Below, one piece after another: positions 52,351 to 60,209 of a stretch of DNA of 64,000 nt. The stretch's first letter is position 1, and every line of letters starts with the position of its first letter. Position numbers and translations under genes: made by a program. The notes below the pieces were generated by a model that was given only the letters and a program-made list of their open reading frames with translations, did not search any database and had not been told where the DNA came from. Origin of the DNA: Paraburkholderia sp. BCC1886 (GTDB lineage Bacteria > Pseudomonadota > Gammaproteobacteria > Burkholderiales > Burkholderiaceae); the NCBI RefSeq assembly GCF_900996245.1, contig NZ_CAAJGK010000042.1, positions 105,968 through 169,967 of the forward strand, written 5' to 3'.

Positions 52351-52368
52351 ATCGGTCATTCGACCGAT
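52351..52368. promoter_or_regulatory. 18-bp palindrome B, candidate operator of the LuxR-type gene
   Basis: ATCGGTC and GACCGAT pair around ATTC, extendable by C and G to 8-base arms (52350-52369). It is 63 bases upstream of the regulator's start and differs at one base from palindrome A before the cytochrome b operon. Confidence 0.65.
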
Positions 52369-52373
52369 GTTGC

Positions 52374-52394
52374 CATGGCGGTCAAACCGCCATG
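52374..52394. promoter_or_regulatory. second palindrome in the same divergent promoter
   Basis: CATGGCGGT and ACCGCCATG, 9-base arms around CAA, lie 5 bases after palindrome B and 73 bases before the membrane protein gene. It could be a binding site of a second factor or a mRNA hairpin for the plus-strand gene. Confidence 0.55.
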
Positions 52395-52467
52395 ATGTCT
52401 TCATCGCAACAGGGTAGCGGCGCGTCGCACGAGGCGGCACGCCGGCAAACATTTTCGAGGAGCTTCA

Positions 52468-53052
52468 ATGGCTACGCATCTCCCAGACACCAGTCGCGTT
52501 CAGAACGAGCGGTGGCTCAAACACTATTACTTCACCCGTGCTGTGTTCTCCGTCGTGTGGGTCGCGCTCGCGTTCACCATCGGGCAGCATGTCTCGACGA
52601 TCGGCGCGCTTCTGCTCGTTGCCTATCCACTATGGGACGCGCTGGCCAATTACGTGGATATGTCGCGTAGCGGTGGCATGCGCAGAAACCCGACGCAGGC
52701 TTTCAACGTCTTCGCCAGCGCGGCCATCGCGGTCGCGGTGATCGTGGTCCTGCAGCGCGATACGAGTCACGTGCTCGATGTATTCGGAGTCTGGGCCTTT
52801 CTGTCAGGCCTGCTTCAACTGGCTACCGCCATCCGCCGCAAAAAGCGTTTCGGTGCGCAATGGGCCATGATTCTGAGCGGCGCCCAGTCGGCGGTCGCGG
52901 GTGTGTTTTTCATCGCGCAGGCTCATGCCGCGATGCCGCCCGCAATCGTCAAGCTCGCCGGCTACGCCAGCATCGGCGCGATCTATTTCCTGATTTCCGC
53001 GTTGTGGCTCTCGGCGGATCGACTGCGCCGCAGGTTCGCATCGACGCATTGA
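52468..53052 (+). CDS. DUF308-like membrane protein
   Basis: A 194-residue membrane protein with about six helices, starting with AVFSVVWVALAFTI and including VFASAAIAVAVIVVL, LDVFGVWAFLSGLLQLATAI and MILSGAQSAVAGVFF. The GVWAFLSGLLQL motif is typical of the DUF308/HdeD group of acid-resistance-type membrane proteins. GGAG lies 9 bases before ATG 52468. It diverges from the LuxR-type regulator across two palindromes, so it is a plausible target. HdeD-like activity is only an analogy. Confidence 0.82.
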   Translation: MATHLPDTSRVQNERWLKHYYFTRAVFSVVWVALAFTIGQHVSTIGALLLVAYPLWDALANYVDMSRSGGMRRNPTQAFNVFASAAIAVAVIVVLQRDTSHVLDVFGVWAFLSGLLQLATAIRRKKRFGAQWAMILSGAQSAVAGVFFIAQAHAAMPPAIVKLAGYASIGAIYFLISALWLSADRLRRRFASTH

Positions 53053-53101
53053 GGAAGCAGGTCGCAGCGTATACTTGTTCGCGATTTCGAACAGGAGCCC
53101 T

Positions 53102-53818
53102 ATGACCTTGCCAACTGCCGATGAAGACACCTGGGCGTTGCCCGCACAACGATCGCTGCCGGATATCCTGGCCGAGCGGGTCATCGACGCGATACGGCAT
53201 GGCGAACTCAAGCCCGGCGAGCGCATCGTCGAAGTGCAACTGGCTAAAAAACTGGGCGTCAGTCGCGGACCGTTGCGCGAAGCGTTGAAGATGCTCGAAG
53301 CGGCCCAGGTCGTCGAGTCGCAGCGATCGCGCGGCACCTTTGTCGCGAACATTTCCCCCGCGCAGATTTCGCAGATGATGGTGGTGCGCGCCACGCTCGA
53401 AGGCATGGCTGCGCGACTGGTCGTGAGAACACGTTCGCCGCAGGTCATCGCGCTGCTCGAAGAGACGCATGGCAAGCTGCTGGCCGCCTCGCAAGCGGGT
53501 CTCGCCGACGAGATGCGCACACTCGTATGGCTCTTCCACGAAACCGTTTGCCGCAGCGCTCAAAACGATTTTCTGCTGAGCGCGTGGTCGGGCATCAGCA
53601 ACCTGATCCGCGTATTTCTCCGGCAGCATGTCGCGTTCGAGCATGACCCGGCGCGCGTCATTTCGAACCAGGAAAAGATGCTTGCGGTGTTGCGCGAGGG
53701 CTCGCCTGACGAAGCGGAAGCGATGTTCCGGAACACCATTCTCGAAAGCAGTTACCGCATTCTCAAGATCGATGCGCCCGAAGGGCTTGCGCTAGATATT
53801 CACTCAAGAATTCCTTAG
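53102..53818 (+). CDS. GntR family regulator (FCD domain)
   Basis: A 238-residue FadR-type GntR regulator: winged helix at about residues 20-90 (LPDILAERVIDAIRHGEL, then LAKKLGVSRGPLREALKMLE), then an FCD domain (VRATLEGMAARLVVR, WLFHETVCRSAQNDFLL) that usually binds an organic acid with a metal. ATG 53102 has AGGAG just upstream; the frame is open a little further. It leads into the AtuA-type/DUF4387/MFS/lyase/CoA-transferase operon 122 bases downstream on the same strand, which is its probable target. Confidence 0.92.
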   Translation: MTLPTADEDTWALPAQRSLPDILAERVIDAIRHGELKPGERIVEVQLAKKLGVSRGPLREALKMLEAAQVVESQRSRGTFVANISPAQISQMMVVRATLEGMAARLVVRTRSPQVIALLEETHGKLLAASQAGLADEMRTLVWLFHETVCRSAQNDFLLSAWSGISNLIRVFLRQHVAFEHDPARVISNQEKMLAVLREGSPDEAEAMFRNTILESSYRILKIDAPEGLALDIHSRIP

Positions 53819-53909
53819 AAAGAGCAATTCACTCTTTATATTGCGTCGCCGCATAGAAGAGTTTCCGGGTATACGTGAGTTGTAGGACAGTCGACAGAAT
53901 TCCTAGAAT
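53807..53909. promoter_or_regulatory. two related AGAATTCC motifs around the GntR-operon gap
   Basis: AGAATTCCTTAGAA (53807-53820, overlapping the end of the GntR gene) and AGAATTCCTAGAAT (53896-53909, 32 bases before the AtuA-type start) share 12 of 14 bases with one gap. They could be operator half-regions for the GntR protein, but neither is a full palindrome. Confidence 0.35.
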
Positions 53910-53940
53910 GGACTCGTTCCTGCCTTGGAGGACAATTCTC

Positions 53941-55308
53941 GTGAGTTCGAATGAATTCGGTATCGTGTCGCACGGCATGCTGGGTTATGGGTTTCCCAAA
54001 GCGTCGCTCGACGAAGCGGTGCGCCGCGGTTTCAAGCTGATTGCCGTCGATGCCGGCAGCACCGACCCCGGTCCGTATTACCTCGGCAGCGGCAAACCGT
54101 TCGTGAGCAGCACGATGGTCGAGCGCGATCTCGATCTGCTGATCGACGCTGCGTTCCGTGCGGACGCGCGCATGGTGATCGGCTCGGCGGGCGGCGCCGG
54201 CACCCGCGCTCAACTCGAATTCGTCACGGACATCGTGCGCAAGGTGCTGGCGCGACAAGGTCGCACGGGTACGCCAGTCGCCATCATCGACAGCGAGCTC
54301 GACAAATCGACCCTCAAGGACGCCCTGCGCGCGGGACGTATCCGCACTTTCGAAACCGGCGTAGCGCTAAGCGAACACGACATCGACGAATCCACGCATA
54401 TCGTGGCGCAGATCGGACTGGATCCGATGATCGCCGCGCTCCACAGTCCGGCGCGCATCGTCATTGCCGGTCGTGCATGGGACGTGAGCAACGTCGCGGC
54501 GCTACCGGTCATGCTCGGCTATCCCGAAGGCCTGTCGATGCATCTGGGCAAGATTCTCGAATGCGGCGGTCAGGCCGCGTTGCCGGTCGAAGGTTCGGAT
54601 CTGCTGATAGGACGCCTCGGCGCGGACTATTTCATTGTCGAGACGCCGCACGCCAACAAGGCTTGCACGATCGAATCTGTCTCCGCGCATACGCTTTACG
54701 AGAAGAGCAACCCGGTGTGGCTACCCGGGCCTGGCGGGATCGTCGATCTGCGCGAGTCCTCGTTCGAGCAGATCGACGCGACGCGCGTCCGGGTTACCGG
54801 CAGCCGCTTTCATCGTGAACCGGTCAAGACAGTGAAGCTGGAAGGCGCGCGTTTTATCGGCCACCGGCATGTGACGATTGCGGGGATGCGCGATCCGCTC
54901 GCCATCGCGCAGATCGACGCGATCGGCGAAGGGGTCACGCAGCGGCTGCACGCGAATCTGCAGGGCAGTGCGATTGCCCCGACCTCGTTCTCGGTGAATT
55001 TCCGCCGCTACGGTATCGATGGCGTGATGGGCGCGCTCGAACCGGTGAAGGCGCGCCCGCATGAGATCGGTCTGATCATCGACGTCGTGGGCGACACGCC
55101 GCAGATTGCGGAGACGGTGTGCGCGATGGCGCGCAGCCTGACCCTGCATTGGGGTTACGAAGGGCGCATTGCAACCGCGGGCAATCTCGCCGTGCCGTTC
55201 TCGCCGGCGGACTTCGCTGCGGGCGAGGTGTATGAGTTCAACATCTATCACCTGATGGAACTCGACGACCCAGCCGCCGCCTTTCCCTTCCGACTGGAGA
55301 CCTTCTGA
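53941..55308 (+). CDS. AtuA-family (DUF1446) acyclic terpene utilisation-type protein
   Basis: A 455-residue cytoplasmic protein of the AtuA/DUF1446 family; DAGSTDPGPYYLGSGK, VIGSAGGAGTRAQL and IVIAGRAWDVSNVAALPVM are typical. AtuA is needed for growth on acyclic terpenes in pseudomonads, but its reaction is not established. GTG 53941 was chosen because GGAGGA lies about 8 bases upstream; ATG 53908 is the alternative. The DUF4387 gene overlaps its stop (TGATG), a very common pair that suggests one complex. It lies at the head of an operon with an importer, an HMG-CoA-lyase-like enzyme and a CoA-transferase. Confidence 0.88.
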   Translation: MSSNEFGIVSHGMLGYGFPKASLDEAVRRGFKLIAVDAGSTDPGPYYLGSGKPFVSSTMVERDLDLLIDAAFRADARMVIGSAGGAGTRAQLEFVTDIVRKVLARQGRTGTPVAIIDSELDKSTLKDALRAGRIRTFETGVALSEHDIDESTHIVAQIGLDPMIAALHSPARIVIAGRAWDVSNVAALPVMLGYPEGLSMHLGKILECGGQAALPVEGSDLLIGRLGADYFIVETPHANKACTIESVSAHTLYEKSNPVWLPGPGGIVDLRESSFEQIDATRVRVTGSRFHREPVKTVKLEGARFIGHRHVTIAGMRDPLAIAQIDAIGEGVTQRLHANLQGSAIAPTSFSVNFRRYGIDGVMGALEPVKARPHEIGLIIDVVGDTPQIAETVCAMARSLTLHWGYEGRIATAGNLAVPFSPADFAAGEVYEFNIYHLMELDDPAAAFPFRLETF

Positions 55309-55631
55309 TGCAACTGTCCCGCCTCGCCAAGGTCGTGCGCAGCAAGAATGCCGGTCCGTATCTGGTGACCTTCGACATCATCTTTTCCGACGCTGCCACG
55401 CTGGAGCGCGTGCGCCGCAGCGAAGCGATCACGCGTGAGAGCGTCGCGGCGCGCTATGGCATCGAGCCCGATGCGGTGATCGACTTCGCGTACTACCCGT
55501 TTGCGCGCGCCGTCAAATTTTCGATCCGTCGTCCGCAACCGTCGGGCGCGCGCTTCGACACGGATGTATATGGCGCGCAGCAGCATGCGCCGCTTCTGGA
55601 CCTCGACATAGGTCTCGACAGCAACGACTAG
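55308..55631 (+). CDS. DUF4387 domain protein
   Basis: A 107-residue protein of the DUF4387 family, recognised by its start (LSRLAKVVRSKNAGPYLVTFD, then IIFSDAATLERVRRSEAI), with VIDFAYYPFARAVKFSIRRP in the middle. The family nearly always adjoins or is fused to AtuA-type proteins, and here it overlaps that gene by one base. It is probably the small subunit of an AtuA-type enzyme. Its reaction is unknown. The MFS gene follows after 65 bases. Confidence 0.88.
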   Translation: MQLSRLAKVVRSKNAGPYLVTFDIIFSDAATLERVRRSEAITRESVAARYGIEPDAVIDFAYYPFARAVKFSIRRPQPSGARFDTDVYGAQQHAPLLDLDIGLDSND

Positions 55632-55696
55632 CACCGAGCCGGACGGCCGGCATCGAGCGGCCGCAACGATGCGCATGAGCGCACAGGAGACGCAAG

Positions 55697-57091
55697 ATGA
55701 ACCTCAACGGAGCAGTGAATTCCGGGGCCCGCCTCGACCGCCTGCCGATCTCCGGTTTTCACTGGAAGATGCTGTGGCTGATCGGTGCCGGGTCGCTGGT
55801 CGATGCGTTCGACCTCTATCTTGCCAGCGGCGTCATGGCGAAGATGGACTCCGACGGGTTCTCGACGGTCTCGTGGAACGCCACGTTCATGTCGGTGGGA
55901 TTTTTAGGCATGCTCATTGGCGCGATTCTCGCCGGCTTTCTCGGCGATCGTTACGGTCGCCGCTTTTCGTATCAGACCAACCTGCTGATTTTCGGCGTCG
56001 CGTCGCTCGCGGGCGCGTTCGCGCCGAACATCCAGGCGCTGTCGGCACTGCGCTTCGTGATGGGTCTCGGGCTCGGCGCCGAACTCGTCGTTGCCGCGGG
56101 CGCGCTGTGCGAATTCATTCCGCCGTCGCATCGGGGACGCTGGGCGTCGCTGCTTACCATCGTGATCAATCTGGGGTATCTCGCGGCGACGGCGGCGAGT
56201 TATATCGTGATTCCGACGCTGGGCTGGCGCTGGATGTTCGGCATCGCGGGAGTCGGCGCGCTCGTCGTGTGGATCGCCCGTAAAAACATGCCGGAGTCGC
56301 CGCGCTGGTTGGAGTCCGTCGGACGCACGGCCGAGGCCGAGGCGACGCTGGCCGAAATCGAGCGCAGCGTCACCGCTCGCCATGGCACGCTGCCGCCGGT
56401 CGAGCGTCACGAAAACCTGCGTACCGAACGCGTGCCGTTCTCCGCGCTCTTCGCGCCCGGCGTGCGCCGCCGCACCTGGCTCGCTTCGCTCGTGATGGTG
56501 GTGATCCTCGTCACGATTTTCAGCTTCGTGGCATGGCTGCCCAGCTTCATGGTGAAGGAAGGCTATTCGGTCGTGAAGTCGCTCGGCTTCAGCACGCTGA
56601 TGTCGGTCGGCGGGCCGCTGGGCGGCGTGATCGGTTACGTGCTGGGCGACCGGCTCGGACGCCGCAAGGCGATGCTCGGCTGCGTCGTCAGCGTGATGGC
56701 GTTGGGACTGTGCTACGCGTTCGTGCATACCGATGTCGCGATCGTGATCGTCGGCTTCGTTCTCGTGACGAGCATCTACACGATGGTGGCGATGGGCGTG
56801 TATGCGTACGTGCCGGAGATGTTCCCGACCAACCTGCGCTTGCGTGGCGCGGGCTTTGCCGGCAGTTGCGGTCGCGGCGCCGCGATCGTGTCGCCGTATG
56901 CGGTGGTCGCGCTTTATCAGCACTTCGGTCTGCCGGGTGTGCTCGCGATGGTCGAAGGCCTGTTGCTGATCCTCGGCCTGGGCGTCTACTTCGCGCGAAT
57001 CGAAGCCGGCGCCACGTCGCTCGAAGACAATGCGGCCGTCATGGATCGATCGGCGCAGCCCGTCACGATTGAAGGCGCGAGTAAGGCGTAG
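55697..57091 (+). CDS. MFS transporter
   Basis: A 464-residue twelve-helix major facilitator. The first helix has LIGAGSLVDAFDLYLASGVM with the D-x-x-D pattern of the sugar/aromatic-acid symporter groups, and the 2-3 loop is GFLGDRYGRRFSYQ. The long central loop (ARKNMPESPRWLESVGR) is usual. It sits between DUF4387 and the HMG-CoA-lyase-like gene and very likely imports the acid that the operon degrades. GGAG precedes ATG 55697. The substrate is not readable. Confidence 0.91.
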   Translation: MNLNGAVNSGARLDRLPISGFHWKMLWLIGAGSLVDAFDLYLASGVMAKMDSDGFSTVSWNATFMSVGFLGMLIGAILAGFLGDRYGRRFSYQTNLLIFGVASLAGAFAPNIQALSALRFVMGLGLGAELVVAAGALCEFIPPSHRGRWASLLTIVINLGYLAATAASYIVIPTLGWRWMFGIAGVGALVVWIARKNMPESPRWLESVGRTAEAEATLAEIERSVTARHGTLPPVERHENLRTERVPFSALFAPGVRRRTWLASLVMVVILVTIFSFVAWLPSFMVKEGYSVVKSLGFSTLMSVGGPLGGVIGYVLGDRLGRRKAMLGCVVSVMALGLCYAFVHTDVAIVIVGFVLVTSIYTMVAMGVYAYVPEMFPTNLRLRGAGFAGSCGRGAAIVSPYAVVALYQHFGLPGVLAMVEGLLLILGLGVYFARIEAGATSLEDNAAVMDRSAQPVTIEGASKA

Positions 57092-57128
57092 CCGGACTGG
57101 ATGCTCCCGACAACATTGAGGAATCAAC

Positions 57129-58109
57129 GTGATCAACTTTCCCCGCCAGACAAAAGTGATCGAAGTGGGTCCGCGCGACGGTTTGCAGAGCTTTCATCGC
57201 TGGATCGATACCGACGTCAAGGTCCGCATGATCGATCGGCTGAGCGATGCGGGATTGCCCGTGATCGAGGCGACCAATTTTGCGCATCCCCGTGCGATCC
57301 CGACGCTGCGTGACGCCGAAGAAGTGATGGCGCGTATCACACGCCGCCCGGGCACCGTCTATCGCGCGCTCGCGCCAAATGCGAAGGGCGCGGAGCGTGC
57401 CGTCGCGGCTCGCGCGGACGAGATTCTCGGTCTCATCACCGTGAGCGCCACGTACACGCAGAAGAACCAGAACATGACGATCGATCAGGCCGTCGAGCAG
57501 GCGGGCCTCGCGTTCCGTATCGCCGATAAAGCCGGCATTGGTTTCGTGATGGCGCTCGGCATGTCGTTCTGGTGCGCGTATGAAGGCCGCATCCCGGAGC
57601 AGCAGGTGTTCGACCTGCTGACGCGTTTCCGGGCGTTCGGCATCGCGCGTTTCTATCTCGCGGGCAGCGTGGGCATGGAAGACCCGCGGCACGTCAATGG
57701 CCTGTTCAGTGGGATCCGCGATCGTTGGCCGGACATCGAGATCGGCTATCACGTGCATAACCTGTCCGGCGCCGGCACCGCGAATCTGCTGGCCGCGCTC
57801 GATGGCGGCGCGAGCAGCGTGGAGGGATCGATCTGCGGCATCGGCGGCGGCATGACCCTGCCGTCGAAGCTCGGTGCGGTCGGCAATCTGCCGACCGAGG
57901 ACATCGTCCAGTTACTCAACGATGCAGGCGTCGAAACCGGCATCGATACCGATGCGGTGAAGGACGCCGCACGCGATATCGCAGGATGGCTCGATATCGA
58001 GCCGCGCAGCCACGTCGCGCACTCGGGCACACGTCGCGACATCATGGCCTCCGCGCATTCGCACCTGGATTCGCACTCGGATTCGCATCAGCACGCGCAG
58101 GCTGGCTGA
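57129..58109 (+). CDS. hydroxymethylglutaryl-CoA lyase-like protein
   Basis: A 326-residue TIM-barrel lyase of the HMG-CoA lyase family. EVGPRDGLQ holds the catalytic Arg-Asp and GYHVHN the metal-binding His-x-His-Asn. The usual C-terminal GGCPYA-like loop with its catalytic Cys reads CGIGGGMTLP here, so the mobile-loop Cys is absent from its usual place. The last 20 residues are His-rich (SAHSHLDSHSDSHQHAQ) and lie beyond the normal end. The lyase would cleave a 3-hydroxy-3-methylglutaryl-CoA-like or citramalyl-CoA-like thioester to acetyl-CoA and a keto acid. A CoA-transferase gene follows. Confidence 0.85.
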   Translation: MINFPRQTKVIEVGPRDGLQSFHRWIDTDVKVRMIDRLSDAGLPVIEATNFAHPRAIPTLRDAEEVMARITRRPGTVYRALAPNAKGAERAVAARADEILGLITVSATYTQKNQNMTIDQAVEQAGLAFRIADKAGIGFVMALGMSFWCAYEGRIPEQQVFDLLTRFRAFGIARFYLAGSVGMEDPRHVNGLFSGIRDRWPDIEIGYHVHNLSGAGTANLLAALDGGASSVEGSICGIGGGMTLPSKLGAVGNLPTEDIVQLLNDAGVETGIDTDAVKDAARDIAGWLDIEPRSHVAHSGTRRDIMASAHSHLDSHSDSHQHAQAG

Positions 58110-58171
58110 CAGATGCGCGAATCCACTTGGCAAGCGATCAACAACCGTTCACAGCACAGGACGCAATCGAC

Positions 58172-59332
58172 ATGAAACCCCTCCACGGGATGCGTATCGT
58201 ATCGGTCGAGCAGTTCGGCGCCGCGCCGTATGGCTCGATGTTTCTCGCCGATCTGGGCGCCGAGGTCATCAAGGTGGAAAACAGCGCGATTGGCGGCGAC
58301 CCGGCACGCTATACCGGGCCGCATCGTCTGGGTGAGGCGGATAGCCAGTACTTCCAGACCTGGAACGCCAACAAGCGCAGCGTGACGCTCGATCTGCGAT
58401 CGAACGAAGGCAAGGAAACGCTGACTCACCTGATCCACACCGCCGACGCCGTCGTGAACAACCTGCGCGGCGATCTGTCGGCGAAGATGGGACTCGATTA
58501 CGCGACGCTGTCGAAGGCCAATCCCGCCATCGTCTGCCTGCATATCTCGGCCTACGGTCGCGACAACGAGCGCAAGTCCTGGCCTGGCTACGACTACCTG
58601 ATGCAGGCCGAATCCGGGCTGATGGATCTCACGGGCGAGCCGGACGGCCCGCCTTCGCGTCTCGGTGCACCGTCGATGATCGACCAGATGACGGGGCTAA
58701 CCGGCGCGGTAGGCCTGCTCGCCGCGATCATCCAGGCACGCGCGAGCGGGAAGGGCTGCGATGTCGACACCTGTCTGTTCGACGTGGCGCTGCATCAACT
58801 GGGCTACGCCGCGATCTGGAATCTCAACGAAAATCATGCGGTGACGCGGCAGCCGCGCAGCGCGCATTTCTCGATCGCGCCGGTCCAGACCTTCCCGACC
58901 TCGGATGGCTGGATCTTCGTGATGTGCATGACCGAGAAGTTCTGGGCGGCGATGATCGGCGCGATCGAGCGGCCTTCGCTCGCGGACGACCCGCGTTTTT
59001 CGACGGCGGGCGCGCGCATCGCGCATCGCAGCGAGTTGAGCGGGACGCTCGACGAAGTGTTCCGCACGCAGTCGACGCGGCACTGGCTCGCGAAGTTGCA
59101 GGGACTGTTGCCGGTCGCCCCGGTTCTGACGATCGATCAGGCGTTGAACAATCCGTTCGTCGTGGCGAACCGGATGATCAACGCCGTCGGCCATCCCGAA
59201 CGCGCGGATTTCCGGATGCTGTCCAATCCGCTGAAAATCAACGGCGCGCGGCTGCCGCAACGCGTGTGCGCATCGCTCGGCGAAGACAATGCGGACGTGC
59301 TGGGCGAGTTGAACCAGCCGTCCCAGGTATAA
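58172..59332 (+). CDS. CaiB/BaiF family CoA-transferase
   Basis: A 386-residue family III CoA-transferase. The N-terminal MRIVSVEQFGAAPYGSMFLA and FLADLGAEVIKVEN are diagnostic, and the stretch near LMQAESGLMDLTGEPDG holds the Asp region of the active site. It moves CoA onto a carboxylic acid, usually from succinyl-CoA. ATG 58172 was chosen; the open frame reaches back into the lyase gene. Placed after an HMG-CoA-lyase-like enzyme, it would make that enzyme's thioester substrate from the imported acid. Confidence 0.92.
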   Translation: MKPLHGMRIVSVEQFGAAPYGSMFLADLGAEVIKVENSAIGGDPARYTGPHRLGEADSQYFQTWNANKRSVTLDLRSNEGKETLTHLIHTADAVVNNLRGDLSAKMGLDYATLSKANPAIVCLHISAYGRDNERKSWPGYDYLMQAESGLMDLTGEPDGPPSRLGAPSMIDQMTGLTGAVGLLAAIIQARASGKGCDVDTCLFDVALHQLGYAAIWNLNENHAVTRQPRSAHFSIAPVQTFPTSDGWIFVMCMTEKFWAAMIGAIERPSLADDPRFSTAGARIAHRSELSGTLDEVFRTQSTRHWLAKLQGLLPVAPVLTIDQALNNPFVVANRMINAVGHPERADFRMLSNPLKINGARLPQRVCASLGEDNADVLGELNQPSQV

Positions 59333-59345
59333 GCGGTTGCGCGAG

Positions 59346-60209
59346 ATGAACGCGACCGATCTGATCGACGCCGTGCCGGAGCGCGACGCCACTGGCGAAA
59401 CCGCAGCCCTGTTCGCGGAGCTGCGCGCGACGCTAAAAGTGCCGTTCGTCAATCTGATCTGGCGACATCTCGCGACGATTCCGGACGCGCTGCCGTTTAT
59501 CTGGCAATCGGTAAAACCGCTGTATCTGTCGACGAATCTAAGCGTCGCAGCCGATGAGCTTCGGGCAGGCATCGCGGTACCGTGCGATGTGCCTTTGCCT
59601 GAGTACGTGTTTGATGCGGCAAGGTTGGACGTGAAGGCGCGACGCGCAATTGCCACGCTACTGGACGAATACAACCGCGCCAACGCGCTGAACCTGCTCG
59701 GATTGCTCGCGGCTCGACGGCTGCTGAATGGCGACACACTCGATTTGAGTGCGCTCACGCCTGAAGCCGCGACGGCCCGGCGTGCCGTGCAGCAAACGGT
59801 GCCGTTGCCGGCCATGCACGAGTTGTCGCCTGCTTTACAAACGCTCGTGCGTGAACTCGATCGTTTCGGTCGCGTGGATGGGAGCGACGCGGTTGGCAGC
59901 CTTTACCGTCATCTGTGTCACTGGCCGGGTTTCATGGCTTTGGTCTACGCTTCGCTGCGGGATGCGCAGCACGCGGGCCGGTTGCGCGCAGAGCACGAGC
60001 GCACGCTCGCGCGGGCCCATGCGTGGGTCGGAGAAGCGCTACCGCTAACCCGCGCACGACAATCGGTGCCGCTCGACACCGGAAGCAAAGACCAGGCAAT
60101 CGCCGGACTCACGATATTCACCGAACTGATGATTGCGCGCATGACAGTGATGGGCACGCAGATGCGTGCGCTGATCGGCGCCGACGCGGAACAACACTCA
60201 TCGCTATAG
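59346..60209 (+). CDS. DehI-type 2-haloacid dehalogenase-like protein
   Basis: A 287-residue protein with the group I haloacid dehalogenase (DehI) look: a start of VPERDATGETAALFAELRA and VNLIWRHLATIPDALPF, then a second half-repeat with LYRHLCHWPGFMALVYASL, in keeping with the known pseudo-dimeric repeat of DehI. In DehI an Asp and an Asn are essential; candidates are Asp184 (GSDAVGS) and Asn113 or Asn116 (EYNRANAL), counted from the TTG at 59337. It would hydrolyse 2-haloacids of both chiralities. ATG 59346 was preferred to that TTG. It ends the CoA-transferase operon, so substrate dehalogenation may be part of it, or it has a new role. Confidence 0.72.
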   Translation: MNATDLIDAVPERDATGETAALFAELRATLKVPFVNLIWRHLATIPDALPFIWQSVKPLYLSTNLSVAADELRAGIAVPCDVPLPEYVFDAARLDVKARRAIATLLDEYNRANALNLLGLLAARRLLNGDTLDLSALTPEAATARRAVQQTVPLPAMHELSPALQTLVRELDRFGRVDGSDAVGSLYRHLCHWPGFMALVYASLRDAQHAGRLRAEHERTLARAHAWVGEALPLTRARQSVPLDTGSKDQAIAGLTIFTELMIARMTVMGTQMRALIGADAEQHSSL

